From Sphingobacterium wenxiniae (GTDB lineage: Bacteria > Bacteroidota > Bacteroidia > Sphingobacteriales > Sphingobacteriaceae): a stretch of DNA of 64,000 bases. The notes beneath the pieces were generated by a model. That model worked only from the letters and a program-made list of their open reading frames with translations, searched no databases and had not been told where the DNA came from. The position numbers were made by a program, and so were the translations under genes. The DNA lies in contig NZ_FOZZ01000006.1 of the NCBI RefSeq assembly GCF_900116225.1, positions 62,001-126,000 of the forward strand, given 5' to 3'. Below, piece by piece: positions 9,046-18,283 of this stretch. Positions within the stretch are counted from its first letter, which is position 1. Each line of letters starts with the position of its first letter.

Positions 9046-9630
9046 ATGGCTATTTATAGATTTCGAGTAACCTTTGAAGATTATGAAGATGTATATCGCG
9101 AGATTGATATGCCTTCGAAAAGCACTTTTGTAGAATTGCATGAAGCAATTCATAAATCTACAGCATACCCCGTTGAGGTGTCTTCATCTTTTTATGTGAG
9201 TAATGACCAGTGGAAAAAAGGAACCGAGATTGCTTTTTTGCCTACCGAGCGTAAAACTGCCAACGGTGTGTTGAAGATGGAAGATATACGATTGAGTAAA
9301 TTTATTGATGACCCTCATCAGAAATTCTATTATATATATAATTTCGATCGTCCTTATGATTTCCATGTAGAGCTGATTAAAATTCTAAAAGAAGAGGATG
9401 GTAAAGAATATCCAAGTGTATTCAAATCGGTAGGTACTGCGCCAAAAAATGCAGCTGCGGCCAATTTCCCATTGTCTACAGGTTTAGAAGATATTGACGA
9501 CGATGAAGAGGTAACTGTTGATGAGACAGAATATGGTGTTGACGACGAGGATGAATTTGACTTGTTCGATGATGAAGAAGAGGGTGGAGAAGAAGAGGAA
9601 CAATCAGGAGGGGGAGAAGACGAGTACTAA
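9046..9630 (+). CDS. PRiA4_ORF3-like protein with a very acidic tail
   Basis: A 194-residue protein whose first 150 residues (MAIYRFRVTFEDYEDVYREI, then SSFYVSNDQWKKGTEI) match the pRiA4b ORF-3 / IS1096 passenger family, whose biochemical role is not established. From about residue 152 to the end it is nearly all Asp and Glu (IDDDEEVTVDE, DDEDEFDLFDDEEEGGEEEE), a low-complexity tail likely to be disordered. It lies 57 bp after cca and 20 bp before miaA, so it is probably cotranscribed with two tRNA-modifying enzymes. The family name refers to a transposon, but no transposase or terminal repeat is nearby, so it looks like a resident gene. Confidence 0.85.
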   Translation: MAIYRFRVTFEDYEDVYREIDMPSKSTFVELHEAIHKSTAYPVEVSSSFYVSNDQWKKGTEIAFLPTERKTANGVLKMEDIRLSKFIDDPHQKFYYIYNFDRPYDFHVELIKILKEEDGKEYPSVFKSVGTAPKNAAAANFPLSTGLEDIDDDEEVTVDETEYGVDDEDEFDLFDDEEEGGEEEEQSGGGEDEY

Positions 9631-9650
9631 ATCGTCTCTATCTATAGCCT

Positions 9651-10562
9651 ATGGGAAATAAAAGCAGAAAACTTATCGTTGTTGTAGGGCCTACGGCAGT
9701 AGGCAAAACAGCCTTGGCCATCAGCCTGGCGAAGCATTTTCGTACGGAAATTATTTCTGCTGATTCCCGCCAATTTTATAGGGAGATGTCTATTGGGACG
9801 GCAAAACCAACCGCTGAAGAATTGGCACAGGCTCCCCATCATTTTATAGATTCGCACAGTATCGCTGAGGAATATTCTGCCGGCGATTTTGAGCGTGATG
9901 TATTGGATTTGTTGGACAAGCTCTTTGAACAACATGAATACGTAGTCATGGTAGGTGGTTCAGGTCTGTTTGTGAGGTCTGTGTGTGAGGGATTGGATGA
10001 TCTCCCCAAGGCTCCGGTAGAAGTGCGTAATAGGCTCAATACAATCTTTGAAATGGAAGGCATTGAACCTCTTCAACAACGGCTGAAAACAATCGATCCT
10101 GCTTATTATCAATCCGCTGATGTTGATAATCCTCAGCGAGTTATTCGCGCACTGGAAGTTTATGAAGCCACGCGAAAACCTTTTTCTTCTTTTCTCGTAA
10201 AGGCTACTGCTAAGCGATCTTTTGAGATCATTACTATTGGTCTGAATATGGAGCGGGAAAGATTATACGAACGTATTAACTTGCGCGTGGATAAGATGAT
10301 GGAAGAAGGTCTTTTGGAGGAAGTAAAATCTTTGGTTGCTTATCGGAATAAACCGGCTTTATTGACGGTGGGATATGCTGAGCTCTTCGCTTATCTTGAT
10401 GGTGTATTGTCTTTGGAGGATGCGGTCGATAAAATCAAACAGAATTCCAGACGTTATGCTAAACGGCAGATAACTTGGTTTAAAAAATACGGCGGTACGG
10501 TATGGTTTGAGCCAGATAATTTAGAAGATATATTGGCTTTTATTGAGGGAGAAAAAAGATAA
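9651..10562 (+). CDS. miaA: tRNA dimethylallyltransferase
   Basis: MiaA transfers dimethylallyl from DMAPP to N6 of A37 in tRNAs reading codons that start with U. The 303-residue protein begins with the P-loop GPTAVGKT (residues 13-20), followed by the ISADSRQFYREMSIGTAKPT block (about 38-57) that contacts the tRNA and diphosphate, then NPQRVIRALEVYEATRKPF. The C-terminal RRYAKRQITWFKK is the usual family ending. It is last in the cca group. The ATG at 9651 places Met about 12 residues before the P-loop, as normal. Confidence 0.97.
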   Translation: MGNKSRKLIVVVGPTAVGKTALAISLAKHFRTEIISADSRQFYREMSIGTAKPTAEELAQAPHHFIDSHSIAEEYSAGDFERDVLDLLDKLFEQHEYVVMVGGSGLFVRSVCEGLDDLPKAPVEVRNRLNTIFEMEGIEPLQQRLKTIDPAYYQSADVDNPQRVIRALEVYEATRKPFSSFLVKATAKRSFEIITIGLNMERERLYERINLRVDKMMEEGLLEEVKSLVAYRNKPALLTVGYAELFAYLDGVLSLEDAVDKIKQNSRRYAKRQITWFKKYGGTVWFEPDNLEDILAFIEGEKR

Positions 10563-10610
10563 AAGAGCAAAAGAACAAAGACAAAATCGTCCTCATTCTA
10601 TGCTCTTTTC
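10562..10610. terminator. Possible bidirectional terminator between miaA and ilvE
   Basis: AAAAGAGCA (10562-10570) and TGCTCTTTT (10602-10610) are perfect 9 bp inverted repeats separated by 31 bases between two convergent genes. The long loop makes this weaker than the other terminators in the window. Confidence 0.4.
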
Positions 10611-10634
10611 TAAATACTTTGTACTAAATACTCT

Positions 10635-11705
10635 CTAAACTATAAAATTCCAGCCGAAAGGATCTTCACTTTTTCCATAACGGAGGTCATTCAGATAATC
10701 CAATACCTTATTGGAGAATTCACGGCCTTCTACAGGTGGTAAAGTGTAGTCCTTTCCGTTAAAACCTATACGGTCGATATGGGTAATTGTGGCCGCAGTT
10801 CCGGCAGCAAAAGCTTCGGAAACAACGCCCGCTTCAATTCCATCAATTAGTTCCTGTACGGATACTTTGCGTTGTTCTACTTTGTAACCCCATTTTTCAG
10901 CTAGTTCCATAATGGTACGACGGGTTACCCCATGTAAGATAGTGTCACCATGTGGGGTGATGATACTATCACCAATACGGAAAATCAAGTTTGCCGTACC
11001 GGCCTCCTCAATGTATTTATGTTCCTTTGCATCGGTCCACATAATCTGGTCATAACCTTCGTTATTGGCTAACTGTGTAGGATATAATGAAAGGGCATAG
11101 TTTCCCGCATTTTTTGAGAAACCGACACCGCCTTCAGCAGCACGTGTATAATGTGTCTCAACTTTCAAGGAGATAGGCTTGCTGTAATATGCACCTACCG
11201 GACAAGTAATCACAGCAAAGGTATAAGATTTCGAAGGGTGTACACCCAAAGCTGCCTCAGTGGCAAACATAAACGGACGGATATACAATGAAGTGCCATT
11301 GTTAGAAGGAACCCAATCACGGTCTATATCCAAGAGCTGTTTAAGTCCGTCAAGGAATATTTCTTTGGGTACTTCTGGCATCTGCAAGCGAGCTGCAGAT
11401 TTATTGAAGCGTTCCCAGTTTTTATCTGGTCGGAAAATGCTGACAGTGCCATCGGCAAATTTATAGCCTTTAATTCCCTCGAAAATAGCCTGTCCATAAT
11501 GCAGTGCTGACATCGATGGGCTGACTTTTAAATCGCCGTAAGGGACAATGGCTACATCTTGCCATGCGCCGTCGTCGTATGTGGCTACTAACATGTGGTC
11601 AGACATAATTTGACCAAATTTCAAATTGTTGAAATCTACCTGCGAGAGTCTTGAAGTATGGGTTGGCTCTACGCGAATGGAATGTGTATTCGTTTCGCTC
11701 ATCAC
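10635..11705 (-). CDS. ilvE: Branched-chain amino acid aminotransferase
   Basis: A PLP fold-type IV aminotransferase that makes or degrades leucine, isoleucine and valine with glutamate. Of 356 residues, the pattern GGVGFSKNAGNYALSL (192-207) holds the PLP lysine K198, and EEAGTANLIF matches the glutamate-bearing strand. ALHYGQAIFEGIKGYK near 67-82 and LYIRPFMFATE near 140-150 are typical of the longer, eukaryote-like BCAT subgroup common in Bacteroidota. Two in-frame ATGs start the gene (MMSETN), so the start is uncertain by one codon. No attenuator was seen in front of it. Confidence 0.94.
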   Translation of the reverse strand: MMSETNTHSIRVEPTHTSRLSQVDFNNLKFGQIMSDHMLVATYDDGAWQDVAIVPYGDLKVSPSMSALHYGQAIFEGIKGYKFADGTVSIFRPDKNWERFNKSAARLQMPEVPKEIFLDGLKQLLDIDRDWVPSNNGTSLYIRPFMFATEAALGVHPSKSYTFAVITCPVGAYYSKPISLKVETHYTRAAEGGVGFSKNAGNYALSLYPTQLANNEGYDQIMWTDAKEHKYIEEAGTANLIFRIGDSIITPHGDTILHGVTRRTIMELAEKWGYKVEQRKVSVQELIDGIEAGVVSEAFAAGTAATITHIDRIGFNGKDYTLPPVEGREFSNKVLDYLNDLRYGKSEDPFGWNFIV

Positions 11706-11777
11706 TATGTATTTATGTTGTGCAATTTAGGAAAAAAGTAGCAATAATAGTAATAGCGTTGTGAAAAACAAGCTTAC

Positions 11778-13292
11778 TTAGTCGTTCATCGATTTTAACA
11801 GGGAATCCAAATACTCTCTGCTATTGGCTAAGCGTGGAACTTTGTTTTGTCCGCCTAATTTACCCCGAGATTTCATCCATTGATAGAATGCATTGGCTTT
11901 GGCATTGTGTATAATAGGAAAACCTAAAGCAAGGTTTTTATAACGTTTAGCATCGTAGTCGGAATTGATTTCACGTAGGGTATTATCTAAAATTTCACAG
12001 AACTGTTGAAAATCTGAAGGTTGCTTTTCGAATTCAATTACCCATTCATGGGCTCCAGCTTCGCCTTCCTTGAAGTAAACAGGTCCGGCTGTATAATCCT
12101 TTATAATTGCCTCGGTGGCTTTGCAAGCCGCGTCCAATGCATGTTCTGCATTGTCCACAATAACCTCTTCCCCGAAGGTGTTGATATATTGTTTGGTACG
12201 TCCCGAAATTTGGAAACGGTAAGGAGTCAATGAGGTAAATTTGATGGTATCCCCAATCTTATAACGCCACAGTCCCGCATTGGTGGAAATGATAAGCGCA
12301 TAGTTTTTCCCGATCTCCACTTCGTGCAGACCTAAGGTTTTCGGATGTTCATCATTGAGGTTCTCCATCGGTAAAAACTCATAGTAGATACCATAGTCTA
12401 ACATGAGAAGCAAATCTTCGGAATCAGAACGGTCCTGGAGACCAAAATAGCCTTCCGAAGCATTGTAGTTCTCCAAATAGTACATGTTTTCGGAGGGGAT
12501 AAGCTTCTTAAACTGTTCGCGATAAGGTTTAAAACTTACGCCACCATGTCCGTAGAATTCCAAATTCGGCCATACTTCCAATAGGTTGTCCTTCCCCGTA
12601 ATTTCTAATATGCGTTTGGCCATCACAATGTTCCATGTGGGCACACCAGCTAAGCTGGTGACATTTTCTTTGATGGTAATCTGGGCGATTTGCTCTATTT
12701 TTTCTTCGAAGTTGGGGTTTAAGGTAACCTCTAAGTTAGGAGTACGCTTAAATTCTGCCCAGAAGGGTAGATTGCGTATCAATATAGATGACAAATCACC
12801 ATAATAAGAGTCCGGACTGAAATTGTTAATCTGCGATGAACCTCCGATGACGACCGATTTCCCTGTGAAGAGCTGATTGTCTGGCTGGTTGTGGCAGTAG
12901 ATGGATATCATATCCTTCCCGCCTTGGTAATGGCAGTCTTCCAAGGCTTCTACACTAACTGGAATAAACTTGGAGCGGTCGGATGTTGTTCCCGATGATT
13001 TGGCAAACCATTTGATATCTGAAGGCCAGATTAGGTTTTGCTCACCTTTTATCATGCGATCCACATACGGCTTGATGTCGTCGTACTCTTGAATAGGAAC
13101 GCGGTTTTTATATTCTTCAGGAGTTAAGATACTGTTGTAGTCATATTTCTTCCCCCATTCCGTCGCTTCAGCAGTGGAGATAAGGCTTTGGAACCATTCT
13201 TCTTGAACATCGTGTGGATATTTCATAAAAAGCTCAATTTGGTGCATGCGCTTTTTCATAATCCACGAAAAAATCGAGTTCAATAATGCCAT
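11778..13292 (-). CDS. GH3 auxin-responsive promoter family protein (acyl-adenylate forming)
   Basis: A 504-residue member of the GH3 acyl-acid-amido synthetase family (the plant auxin-conjugase family, not glycoside hydrolase family 3). The ATP-binding motif FAKSSGTTSDRSKF is at about residues 96-109. YLENYNASEGYFGLQD and LWRYKIGDTIKF match the second and third nucleotide-binding motifs of the ANL superfamily. Plant members conjugate amino acids to acyl hormones; bacterial versions are widespread in Bacteroidota and their substrates are mostly unknown. It lies between ilvE and lptB on the same strand, 25 bp after lptB, suggesting cotranscription with lptB. Confidence 0.88.
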   Translation of the reverse strand: MALLNSIFSWIMKKRMHQIELFMKYPHDVQEEWFQSLISTAEATEWGKKYDYNSILTPEEYKNRVPIQEYDDIKPYVDRMIKGEQNLIWPSDIKWFAKSSGTTSDRSKFIPVSVEALEDCHYQGGKDMISIYCHNQPDNQLFTGKSVVIGGSSQINNFSPDSYYGDLSSILIRNLPFWAEFKRTPNLEVTLNPNFEEKIEQIAQITIKENVTSLAGVPTWNIVMAKRILEITGKDNLLEVWPNLEFYGHGGVSFKPYREQFKKLIPSENMYYLENYNASEGYFGLQDRSDSEDLLLMLDYGIYYEFLPMENLNDEHPKTLGLHEVEIGKNYALIISTNAGLWRYKIGDTIKFTSLTPYRFQISGRTKQYINTFGEEVIVDNAEHALDAACKATEAIIKDYTAGPVYFKEGEAGAHEWVIEFEKQPSDFQQFCEILDNTLREINSDYDAKRYKNLALGFPIIHNAKANAFYQWMKSRGKLGGQNKVPRLANSREYLDSLLKSMND

Positions 13293-13316
13293 GGTTCTCT
13301 TATCTGAATTGCTAAT

Positions 13317-14051
13317 TTATAGTTTTTTTCTTCTTAATTCAAAATGTCTTCCCAAATAGAATTTACGTGCCAGTTCATTGTCTGCAATTTCCTCAGGTGT
13401 ACCGGTCAGCATGATTTTTCCTTCGGTCAAGAGGTAGGCTCTATCCGTGATGGAAAGTGTTTCCTGTACGTTGTGGTCTGTGATGAGTATACCGATGTTC
13501 CTACGCTTTAGTTTGGATACAATGGTTTGGATTTCTTCGACCGCAATGGGGTCAACCCCGGCAAAGGGCTCATCCAACAGAATGAAATGCGGATTGGCGG
13601 CTAAGGCACGAGCAATTTCCGTACGACGGCGCTCTCCTCCGGAGAGTAAATCACCACGATTCTTGCGTACACGGTGCAAACTGAACTCCGTGAGTAGCTC
13701 TTCAAGCTTCTCTAAACGTTCTTGTTTGTTGGGATAATGTATTTCCAAGACAGCCAAAATGTTGTTTTCGACGGATAGCTTCCGGAATACAGAAGCTTCT
13801 TGGGCAAGATAGCCGATGCCTTTCTGTGCCCTTTGATACATGGCGTCTTGTGTGACTTCCTGGTCGTCAAGGTAAACATGCCCATCGTTTGGTTTAATCA
13901 GTCCTACAATCATGTAGAATGAAGTGGTCTTTCCGGCTCCATTAGGTCCCAACAAACCCACAATTTCCCCTTGTTCCACATGGAAGGAAACATCGTTTAC
14001 TACAGTTCGTTGTTTATATTTTTTGATTAAATGCTCAGCCCTTAAAATCAT
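13317..14051 (-). CDS. lptB: LPS export ABC transporter ATP-binding protein
   Basis: LptB powers extraction of lipopolysaccharide from the inner membrane for transport by the Lpt bridge. The 244-residue ATPase has Walker A GPNGAGKT (35-42), a Q-loop [14 protein letters not shown], the ABC signature [15 protein letters not shown], Walker [15 protein letters not shown] and the switch histidine in [10 protein letters not shown]. The Q-loop region ending FRKLSVENN and the [15 protein letters not shown] block are specific to LptB within ABC ATPases. The partner permeases LptF/G are not in this window. It lies between recJ and the GH3-type gene on the minus strand. Confidence 0.95.
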   Translation of the reverse strand: MILRAEHLIKKYKQRTVVNDVSFHVEQGEIVGLLGPNGAGKTTSFYMIVGLIKPNDGHVYLDDQEVTQDAMYQRAQKGIGYLAQEASVFRKLSVENNILAVLEIHYPNKQERLEKLEELLTEFSLHRVRKNRGDLLSGGERRRTEIARALAANPHFILLDEPFAGVDPIAVEEIQTIVSKLKRRNIGILITDHNVQETLSITDRAYLLTEGKIMLTGTPEEIADNELARKFYLGRHFELRRKKL

Positions 14052-14154
14052 CTATCTCTTTCATTACTAATCGCAGCATATAACATTTTCATCAAACCAC
14101 GCTATGCTGTTATGTGATTGTAATTTTGTTATATGCTTAGATTACAAATATATC

Positions 14155-15849
14155 CTAATATCGAATAGCTTTGATATTTAATTGTAAATTCTTTTTGCCT
14201 CGCCAGTGGTTTTCCTCAATCGTGTAGCAGATGTCGATTTTTTTTCCGGCATTGATATGGTCGATATGTTCGGCAAGGCCGAAACCTATACAATCGAAAA
14301 CTGGTGAATCGTCTTGCTTAACACTGACTTTTATATGGTTGGAGCCTACGATATACCCTGTGCCGACCAAGCCTTCTGTAAGGAAGATAGGCGCTTCATT
14401 TTCTGGCCCAAAGGGTTCAAACTGCCGAAGCAGGCGATGAAATTTGGCATCTATGTCCTGTAGCTTTATGCTGGTCTCCAGCAAGACTTCTTGTTGGAGC
14501 ATTTCCGGTTTGATGCTATTGCTAACTACTAATTCGAATTTCTCTTGAAAGGCAGGGACATTTTCAAGAGGCATGGTAAGTCCTGCGGCATATTTATGTC
14601 CACCGTACTGGTCCAATAGATCACTGCAGGCACTCAAAGCTTCGTATAAATCAAATCCGAGCACCGATCGGGCTGACCCTGCAATATGTCCGTTGGTTTG
14701 TGTTAATATGATTGTTGGTCGGTAATATTTCTCCGTTAATCGGGAAGCGACGATACCTATCACGCCTTTGTGCCAGTCTTTTTTGAATAATACCGTGGAT
14801 TTACGAGTCTTCAGGATTTCATTGTTGTCTATTAGCTCCAAAGCTTCTTCCGTAATGCGTAAATCAAAGTCCTTGCGAAGATTGTTTTGGTCATCTACAG
14901 TAGTCGAATAGTCGGCGGCCTCCTGTAAGGATTTTGAGATAAGGAGTTTGACAGCATCCTTCGCGTGCTCTATCCTTCCTGCTGCATTGATGCGCGGACC
15001 GATTTGGAAGACGATATCGCCTACAGAAAACTGGCCCGTTTTGTTCGAAGAGAGATTGATTAGCGCTTGTAGTCCACAATTCGGGTTGGTGTTCAGCTTC
15101 TTTAGCCCAAAGTGGCAAAGGATGCGGTTTTCTCCCGTGATGGGTACGATATCTGAGGCAATGCTTACAGCCACTAAATCCAGATATTGATAAGCCAGTT
15201 GGATATCCATGCCGTTCTTCTGGATAAACGCCTGAATAATTTTAAAACTTATTCCACATCCCGAGAGCTCTTTGTAGGGGTAAGGACAATCTTGACGTTT
15301 GGGGTCAAGTACCGCTACGGCATCGGGTAGCCTATCTCCCGGCAGATGGTGGTCGCCAATAATAAAATCAATCCCTTTGGATTTGGCGTATTCCACTTTT
15401 TCGATGGCTTTGATGCCACAGTCCAAAGCAATGATGAGCGTGAAACCATTTTCAGCTGCATAATCAATACCTTGTGTGGATATTCCATAACCTTCCTTAT
15501 AGCGGTCGGGTATATAATACTCCATGCCTGTGTGGAAATCCCTGAAAAAACTATACATGACCGATACGGCGGTGGTTCCATCGACATCGTAATCGCCATA
15601 AATTAAGATTTTTTCCTTATTGCCTATTGCCCTTTCGATTCTGGAAATAGCTTGCTCCATATCTTTCATCAAGAAGGGATCATGCAGATGTTCCAAGGAA
15701 GGACGGAAGAATAGTTTGGCTTGTTCAAAGGTGCTGATGTCGCGGTTGAGAAGTAACTCGGCGATGATGGAGCTAACTCCCAGTTCATCGCGTAATTTGT
15801 TTATTCTCTTAACATCATTTTTTGGCTTTACTACCCACCTTTTTTGCAT
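14155..15849 (-). CDS. recJ: Single-stranded-DNA-specific exonuclease RecJ
   Basis: RecJ degrades single-stranded DNA 5' to 3' in recombination and mismatch or base-excision repair. The 564-residue protein holds the DHH phosphoesterase motifs: ILIYGDYDVDGTTAVS (residues 81-96), ALDCGIKA, and IGDHHLPGD (near 165), then the DHHA1 half with GRIEHAKDAVKLL, KGVIGIVASRLTEKYYRP and the glycine-rich IAGSARSVLGFDL. A C-terminal OB-like segment follows. Length and order are normal. It sits 103 bp upstream of lptB on the same strand. Confidence 0.96.
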   Translation of the reverse strand: MQKRWVVKPKNDVKRINKLRDELGVSSIIAELLLNRDISTFEQAKLFFRPSLEHLHDPFLMKDMEQAISRIERAIGNKEKILIYGDYDVDGTTAVSVMYSFFRDFHTGMEYYIPDRYKEGYGISTQGIDYAAENGFTLIIALDCGIKAIEKVEYAKSKGIDFIIGDHHLPGDRLPDAVAVLDPKRQDCPYPYKELSGCGISFKIIQAFIQKNGMDIQLAYQYLDLVAVSIASDIVPITGENRILCHFGLKKLNTNPNCGLQALINLSSNKTGQFSVGDIVFQIGPRINAAGRIEHAKDAVKLLISKSLQEAADYSTTVDDQNNLRKDFDLRITEEALELIDNNEILKTRKSTVLFKKDWHKGVIGIVASRLTEKYYRPTIILTQTNGHIAGSARSVLGFDLYEALSACSDLLDQYGGHKYAAGLTMPLENVPAFQEKFELVVSNSIKPEMLQQEVLLETSIKLQDIDAKFHRLLRQFEPFGPENEAPIFLTEGLVGTGYIVGSNHIKVSVKQDDSPVFDCIGFGLAEHIDHINAGKKIDICYTIEENHWRGKKNLQLNIKAIRY

Positions 15850-15965
15850 ATCTTTGCAGCTGTATTGACATGTAAAGATACGTTTTGTAAATTGGTTTAC
15901 CTAATGCGTATCGGCGGAATGATTTTAATATTCTGTAAATTACTTGTTTACAATTCAATTTAAAT

Positions 15966-16748
15966 ATGACGCAAGCATACTCCCTTTATGAGGGGTCTTT
16001 TTCGGTGGATGCATCGAAAGCTTTTGTACCTTTTGACCCCGCAAAAGATGACCCGTTAAGTAGAAAAGGTTCTATTTTTGTCCATGTGCATCCCTTTGTT
16101 ATCGTCTCAGAGAACGGTTTGATACTCTGTGATACCGGTTTGGGGTTTCGTAATGCTCAGGATGAACTCTTGTTGCATCAGAATATCCGCAAGCTGGGCT
16201 TTGAGCCTGAGGATGTCAAATGCGTGTTGATGTCGCACTTGCATAAAGACCATACGGGTGGCATGGTGGATTTTAAAGACGGTGTTGCCCGGATAGCTTT
16301 CCCGAATGCCGAGTATTACGTACAGCGTGGAGAATGGGAATATGCGTTCAGTGGTGATAATCCTTCTTATCGGACTGAAATTTTTGATGTGATACAGCGC
16401 AGTGGAAACTTAGTGCTATTGGAAGGAAACGGAGAAATTGACCATCAGATTTCTTATGAAGTGAACGGGGGACACACGCCATACCATCAAGCTTTTCATA
16501 TTCATGTGGGCGGTGAGCATTATTTCTTCGGAGGTGATGTATTGCCTGAACCGGAAGAAATCTTCAAAAACTTTATTGCCAAATATGATTACGATGGCCG
16601 TGCTTCCCGGGATTTGCGTAAGCAATATTGGGAAGAGGGGAGAGATAACGATTGGACATATTTGTTTTACCACTCCAAAAGTATCGTGATAGGTAAGGGC
16701 CAAAAACAGGAAGACGGTAGCTATAGAATGATTGATGTCAGTAAATAA
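15966..16748 (+). CDS. MBL-fold metallo-hydrolase
   Basis: A 260-residue metallo-beta-lactamase-fold enzyme. The metal-binding motif SHLHKDHTGG gives HxHxDH at residues 91-96. Further ligands are likely the histidine in VNGGHTPYHQAFH and the aspartate in YFFGGDVLPEPE. No signal peptide is seen, so it should be cytoplasmic. The motif layout resembles the lactonase and glyoxalase II branches, but the substrate cannot be assigned. It is a single gene, divergent from recJ and ending at a strong shared terminator with the convergent dehydrogenase gene. Confidence 0.85.
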   Translation: MTQAYSLYEGSFSVDASKAFVPFDPAKDDPLSRKGSIFVHVHPFVIVSENGLILCDTGLGFRNAQDELLLHQNIRKLGFEPEDVKCVLMSHLHKDHTGGMVDFKDGVARIAFPNAEYYVQRGEWEYAFSGDNPSYRTEIFDVIQRSGNLVLLEGNGEIDHQISYEVNGGHTPYHQAFHIHVGGEHYFFGGDVLPEPEEIFKNFIAKYDYDGRASRDLRKQYWEEGRDNDWTYLFYHSKSIVIGKGQKQEDGSYRMIDVSK

Positions 16749-16785
16749 AACAATAAAGGAGCGATTATCGCTCCTTTATTGTTTT
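16747..16785. terminator. Bidirectional terminator
   Basis: An 18 bp perfect stem, AAAACAATAAAGGAGCGA (16747-16764) with TCGCTCCTTTATTGTTTT (16768-16785), lies between the convergent metallo-hydrolase and dehydrogenase genes. A/T arms on both sides allow intrinsic termination in both directions. Confidence 0.88.
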
Positions 16786-17527
16786 ATTTGGCAAGATATC
16801 CACCATCAACTGGGTAGTAACTTCCAGTGACGAAACTGGCCTTTTCCGTAGCTAACCAAAGTGTCAATTCGGCAACTTCTTCAGGTTTGCCCAAACGTTG
16901 CATGGCGTGTTGACTCGCAAGGTAATCTAAGGTTGGTTTGTCCAAAGCGTTGTCCACAAGTGGTGTAGAGATAAAACCTGGGCCTATGGCATTGATGCGT
17001 ACACCTTTCGTCGCATATTCCCACGCAGCGGTTTTGGTTAGACCGACAACACCATGTTTGGCGGCTACATATCCAGAAGAATTAGCGAAACCTACCTGTC
17101 CCAAAATGGACGCCATATTGATAATAGCACCCCCAACTTTCTCGATTTCCGGCAACTGATAGTGCATACCATAGAATACACTGTTTAAGTTGACGGCGAT
17201 GATTTTATTCCAAGACTCGATGCTGAGTTCGCCAACAGGAGCGGCATCGCCACTGATACCCGCATTGTTGACAGCGATATGTAATGCGCCGAACTTTTCA
17301 AGTGCTACATCGACTGTTTTTTTATTGTCTTCAGGAGAAGATGCGTCAGCTTTAATGAATACGGTATTGCCTTCACCTAATGTATTGACAAGTTCGCATC
17401 CCAATTGCTCATTGAGGTCAGCGATAACAACTTTTGCACCTTCTTTTACAAAAAGTTCAACAATAGCTTTGCCTATACCGGATGCTCCTCCAGTAACGAT
17501 GGCTACTTTATTTTCTAATTGTTTCAT
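16784..17527 (-). CDS. SDR family NAD(P)-dependent oxidoreductase
   Basis: A classical short-chain dehydrogenase. From the ATG at 17525-17527 (MKQLENKVAIVTGG) it is 247 residues; the frame extends 14 codons further upstream, but SDRs begin just before the VAIVTG strand, so the inner start is chosen. The cofactor loop TGGASGIG is near residue 12, NNAG near 87, and the catalytic Tyr-Lys pair is in GYVAAKHG. Substrate unknown. It resembles the SDR at 60017-60769, sharing NKVAIVTG, IAVNLN-VFYG-YQL, KH-VVGLTK and the C-terminal KASFVTG-YY, so the two are likely paralogues. Terminates at the shared hairpin with the convergent MBL gene. Confidence 0.88.
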   Translation of the reverse strand: MKQLENKVAIVTGGASGIGKAIVELFVKEGAKVVIADLNEQLGCELVNTLGEGNTVFIKADASSPEDNKKTVDVALEKFGALHIAVNNAGISGDAAPVGELSIESWNKIIAVNLNSVFYGMHYQLPEIEKVGGAIINMASILGQVGFANSSGYVAAKHGVVGLTKTAAWEYATKGVRINAIGPGFISTPLVDNALDKPTLDYLASQHAMQRLGKPEEVAELTLWLATEKASFVTGSYYPVDGGYLAK

Positions 17528-17662
17528 GGTATTACTGCGTTTTGTAATTGATGACAAGTTAGGAAACATTCGCTGTTAAAATTATGACGAAAGGCATTAT
17601 AATAAGTGAGTTTTAACTTTCAGCGTTTTTTAAATAAACTATCCGCCTATCACTAACAGCTA

Positions 17663-18283
17663 CTAACTGTGTTGAATACTTCGAAATGTGAGGTTAATCC
17701 GTGGCGTATGGACTTTTGTAGTAGGAGGTAGACGGTGCAACCAGAAGTCCTGCGTTTCATCCTTCATGACGAGTAGACTTCCGTGTTCTAACACGATATT
17801 GATAGTTTCCTTACTGCTCTTATGTTTGAAACAGAATTTACGTTCTGCCCCTAGTGTTACAGAGGCTATAGCCCCGTGTTTCTTGAGATCCTTTTCAGCG
17901 TCACTATGCCAAGCCATACCTTCGTCACCGTCATGATAGAGATTGCAGAGGCAGGAGTTGAATGTCTCTTTTGTTCTTTTCTCAACGATGCTTTTAATGC
18001 TGAGTAGTGTATCTATCCATGGAAGAGCTGTTTTCTGAATCCCCGAATAGGTATAAGAAAAGGCACTGTCTCCATACCAAGCTACTTTTCTTTTGGTCGT
18101 GATGTGTTTTCCGAAGATGATGGCTTCATCCGCCTTCCAGTCCACTTCCTGCATCAAAGTCATATAGTAAGCATCCGCTTGTAGTGGTGGGAATATCGGA
18201 CCATAGTAGTTTACCGTTCCATCGTAGGGGAGATGATTCTTGTAAGAGTCGATATCGTCTTCAAATAGTTTCATTCTGTTCAT
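17663..18283 (-). CDS. AlkB-like alpha-ketoglutarate-dependent dioxygenase
   Basis: A 206-residue Fe(II)/2-oxoglutarate dioxygenase of the AlkB family, which removes alkyl groups from N1-methyladenine and N3-methylcytosine in DNA. The iron ligands are visible as H126 and D128 in MAWHSDAEKDL and H183 in WLHRLPP. The 2-oxoglutarate-binding arginines are R195 and R201 in PRINLTFR. Its start overlaps the end of the Ada-like gene by 23 bp, so the two are probably translated from one mRNA as an adaptive response to alkylation. MNRMKLF offers a second start three codons in. Confidence 0.92.
   Translation of the reverse strand: MNRMKLFEDDIDSYKNHLPYDGTVNYYGPIFPPLQADAYYMTLMQEVDWKADEAIIFGKHITTKRKVAWYGDSAFSYTYSGIQKTALPWIDTLLSIKSIVEKRTKETFNSCLCNLYHDGDEGMAWHSDAEKDLKKHGAIASVTLGAERKFCFKHKSSKETINIVLEHGSLLVMKDETQDFWLHRLPPTTKVHTPRINLTFRSIQHS

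Noticed and set aside
9046-9630. Mobile element because of the IS1096 passenger family name
   Set aside because: No transposase, terminal repeats or target duplication; the gene sits in a tRNA-processing gene group.
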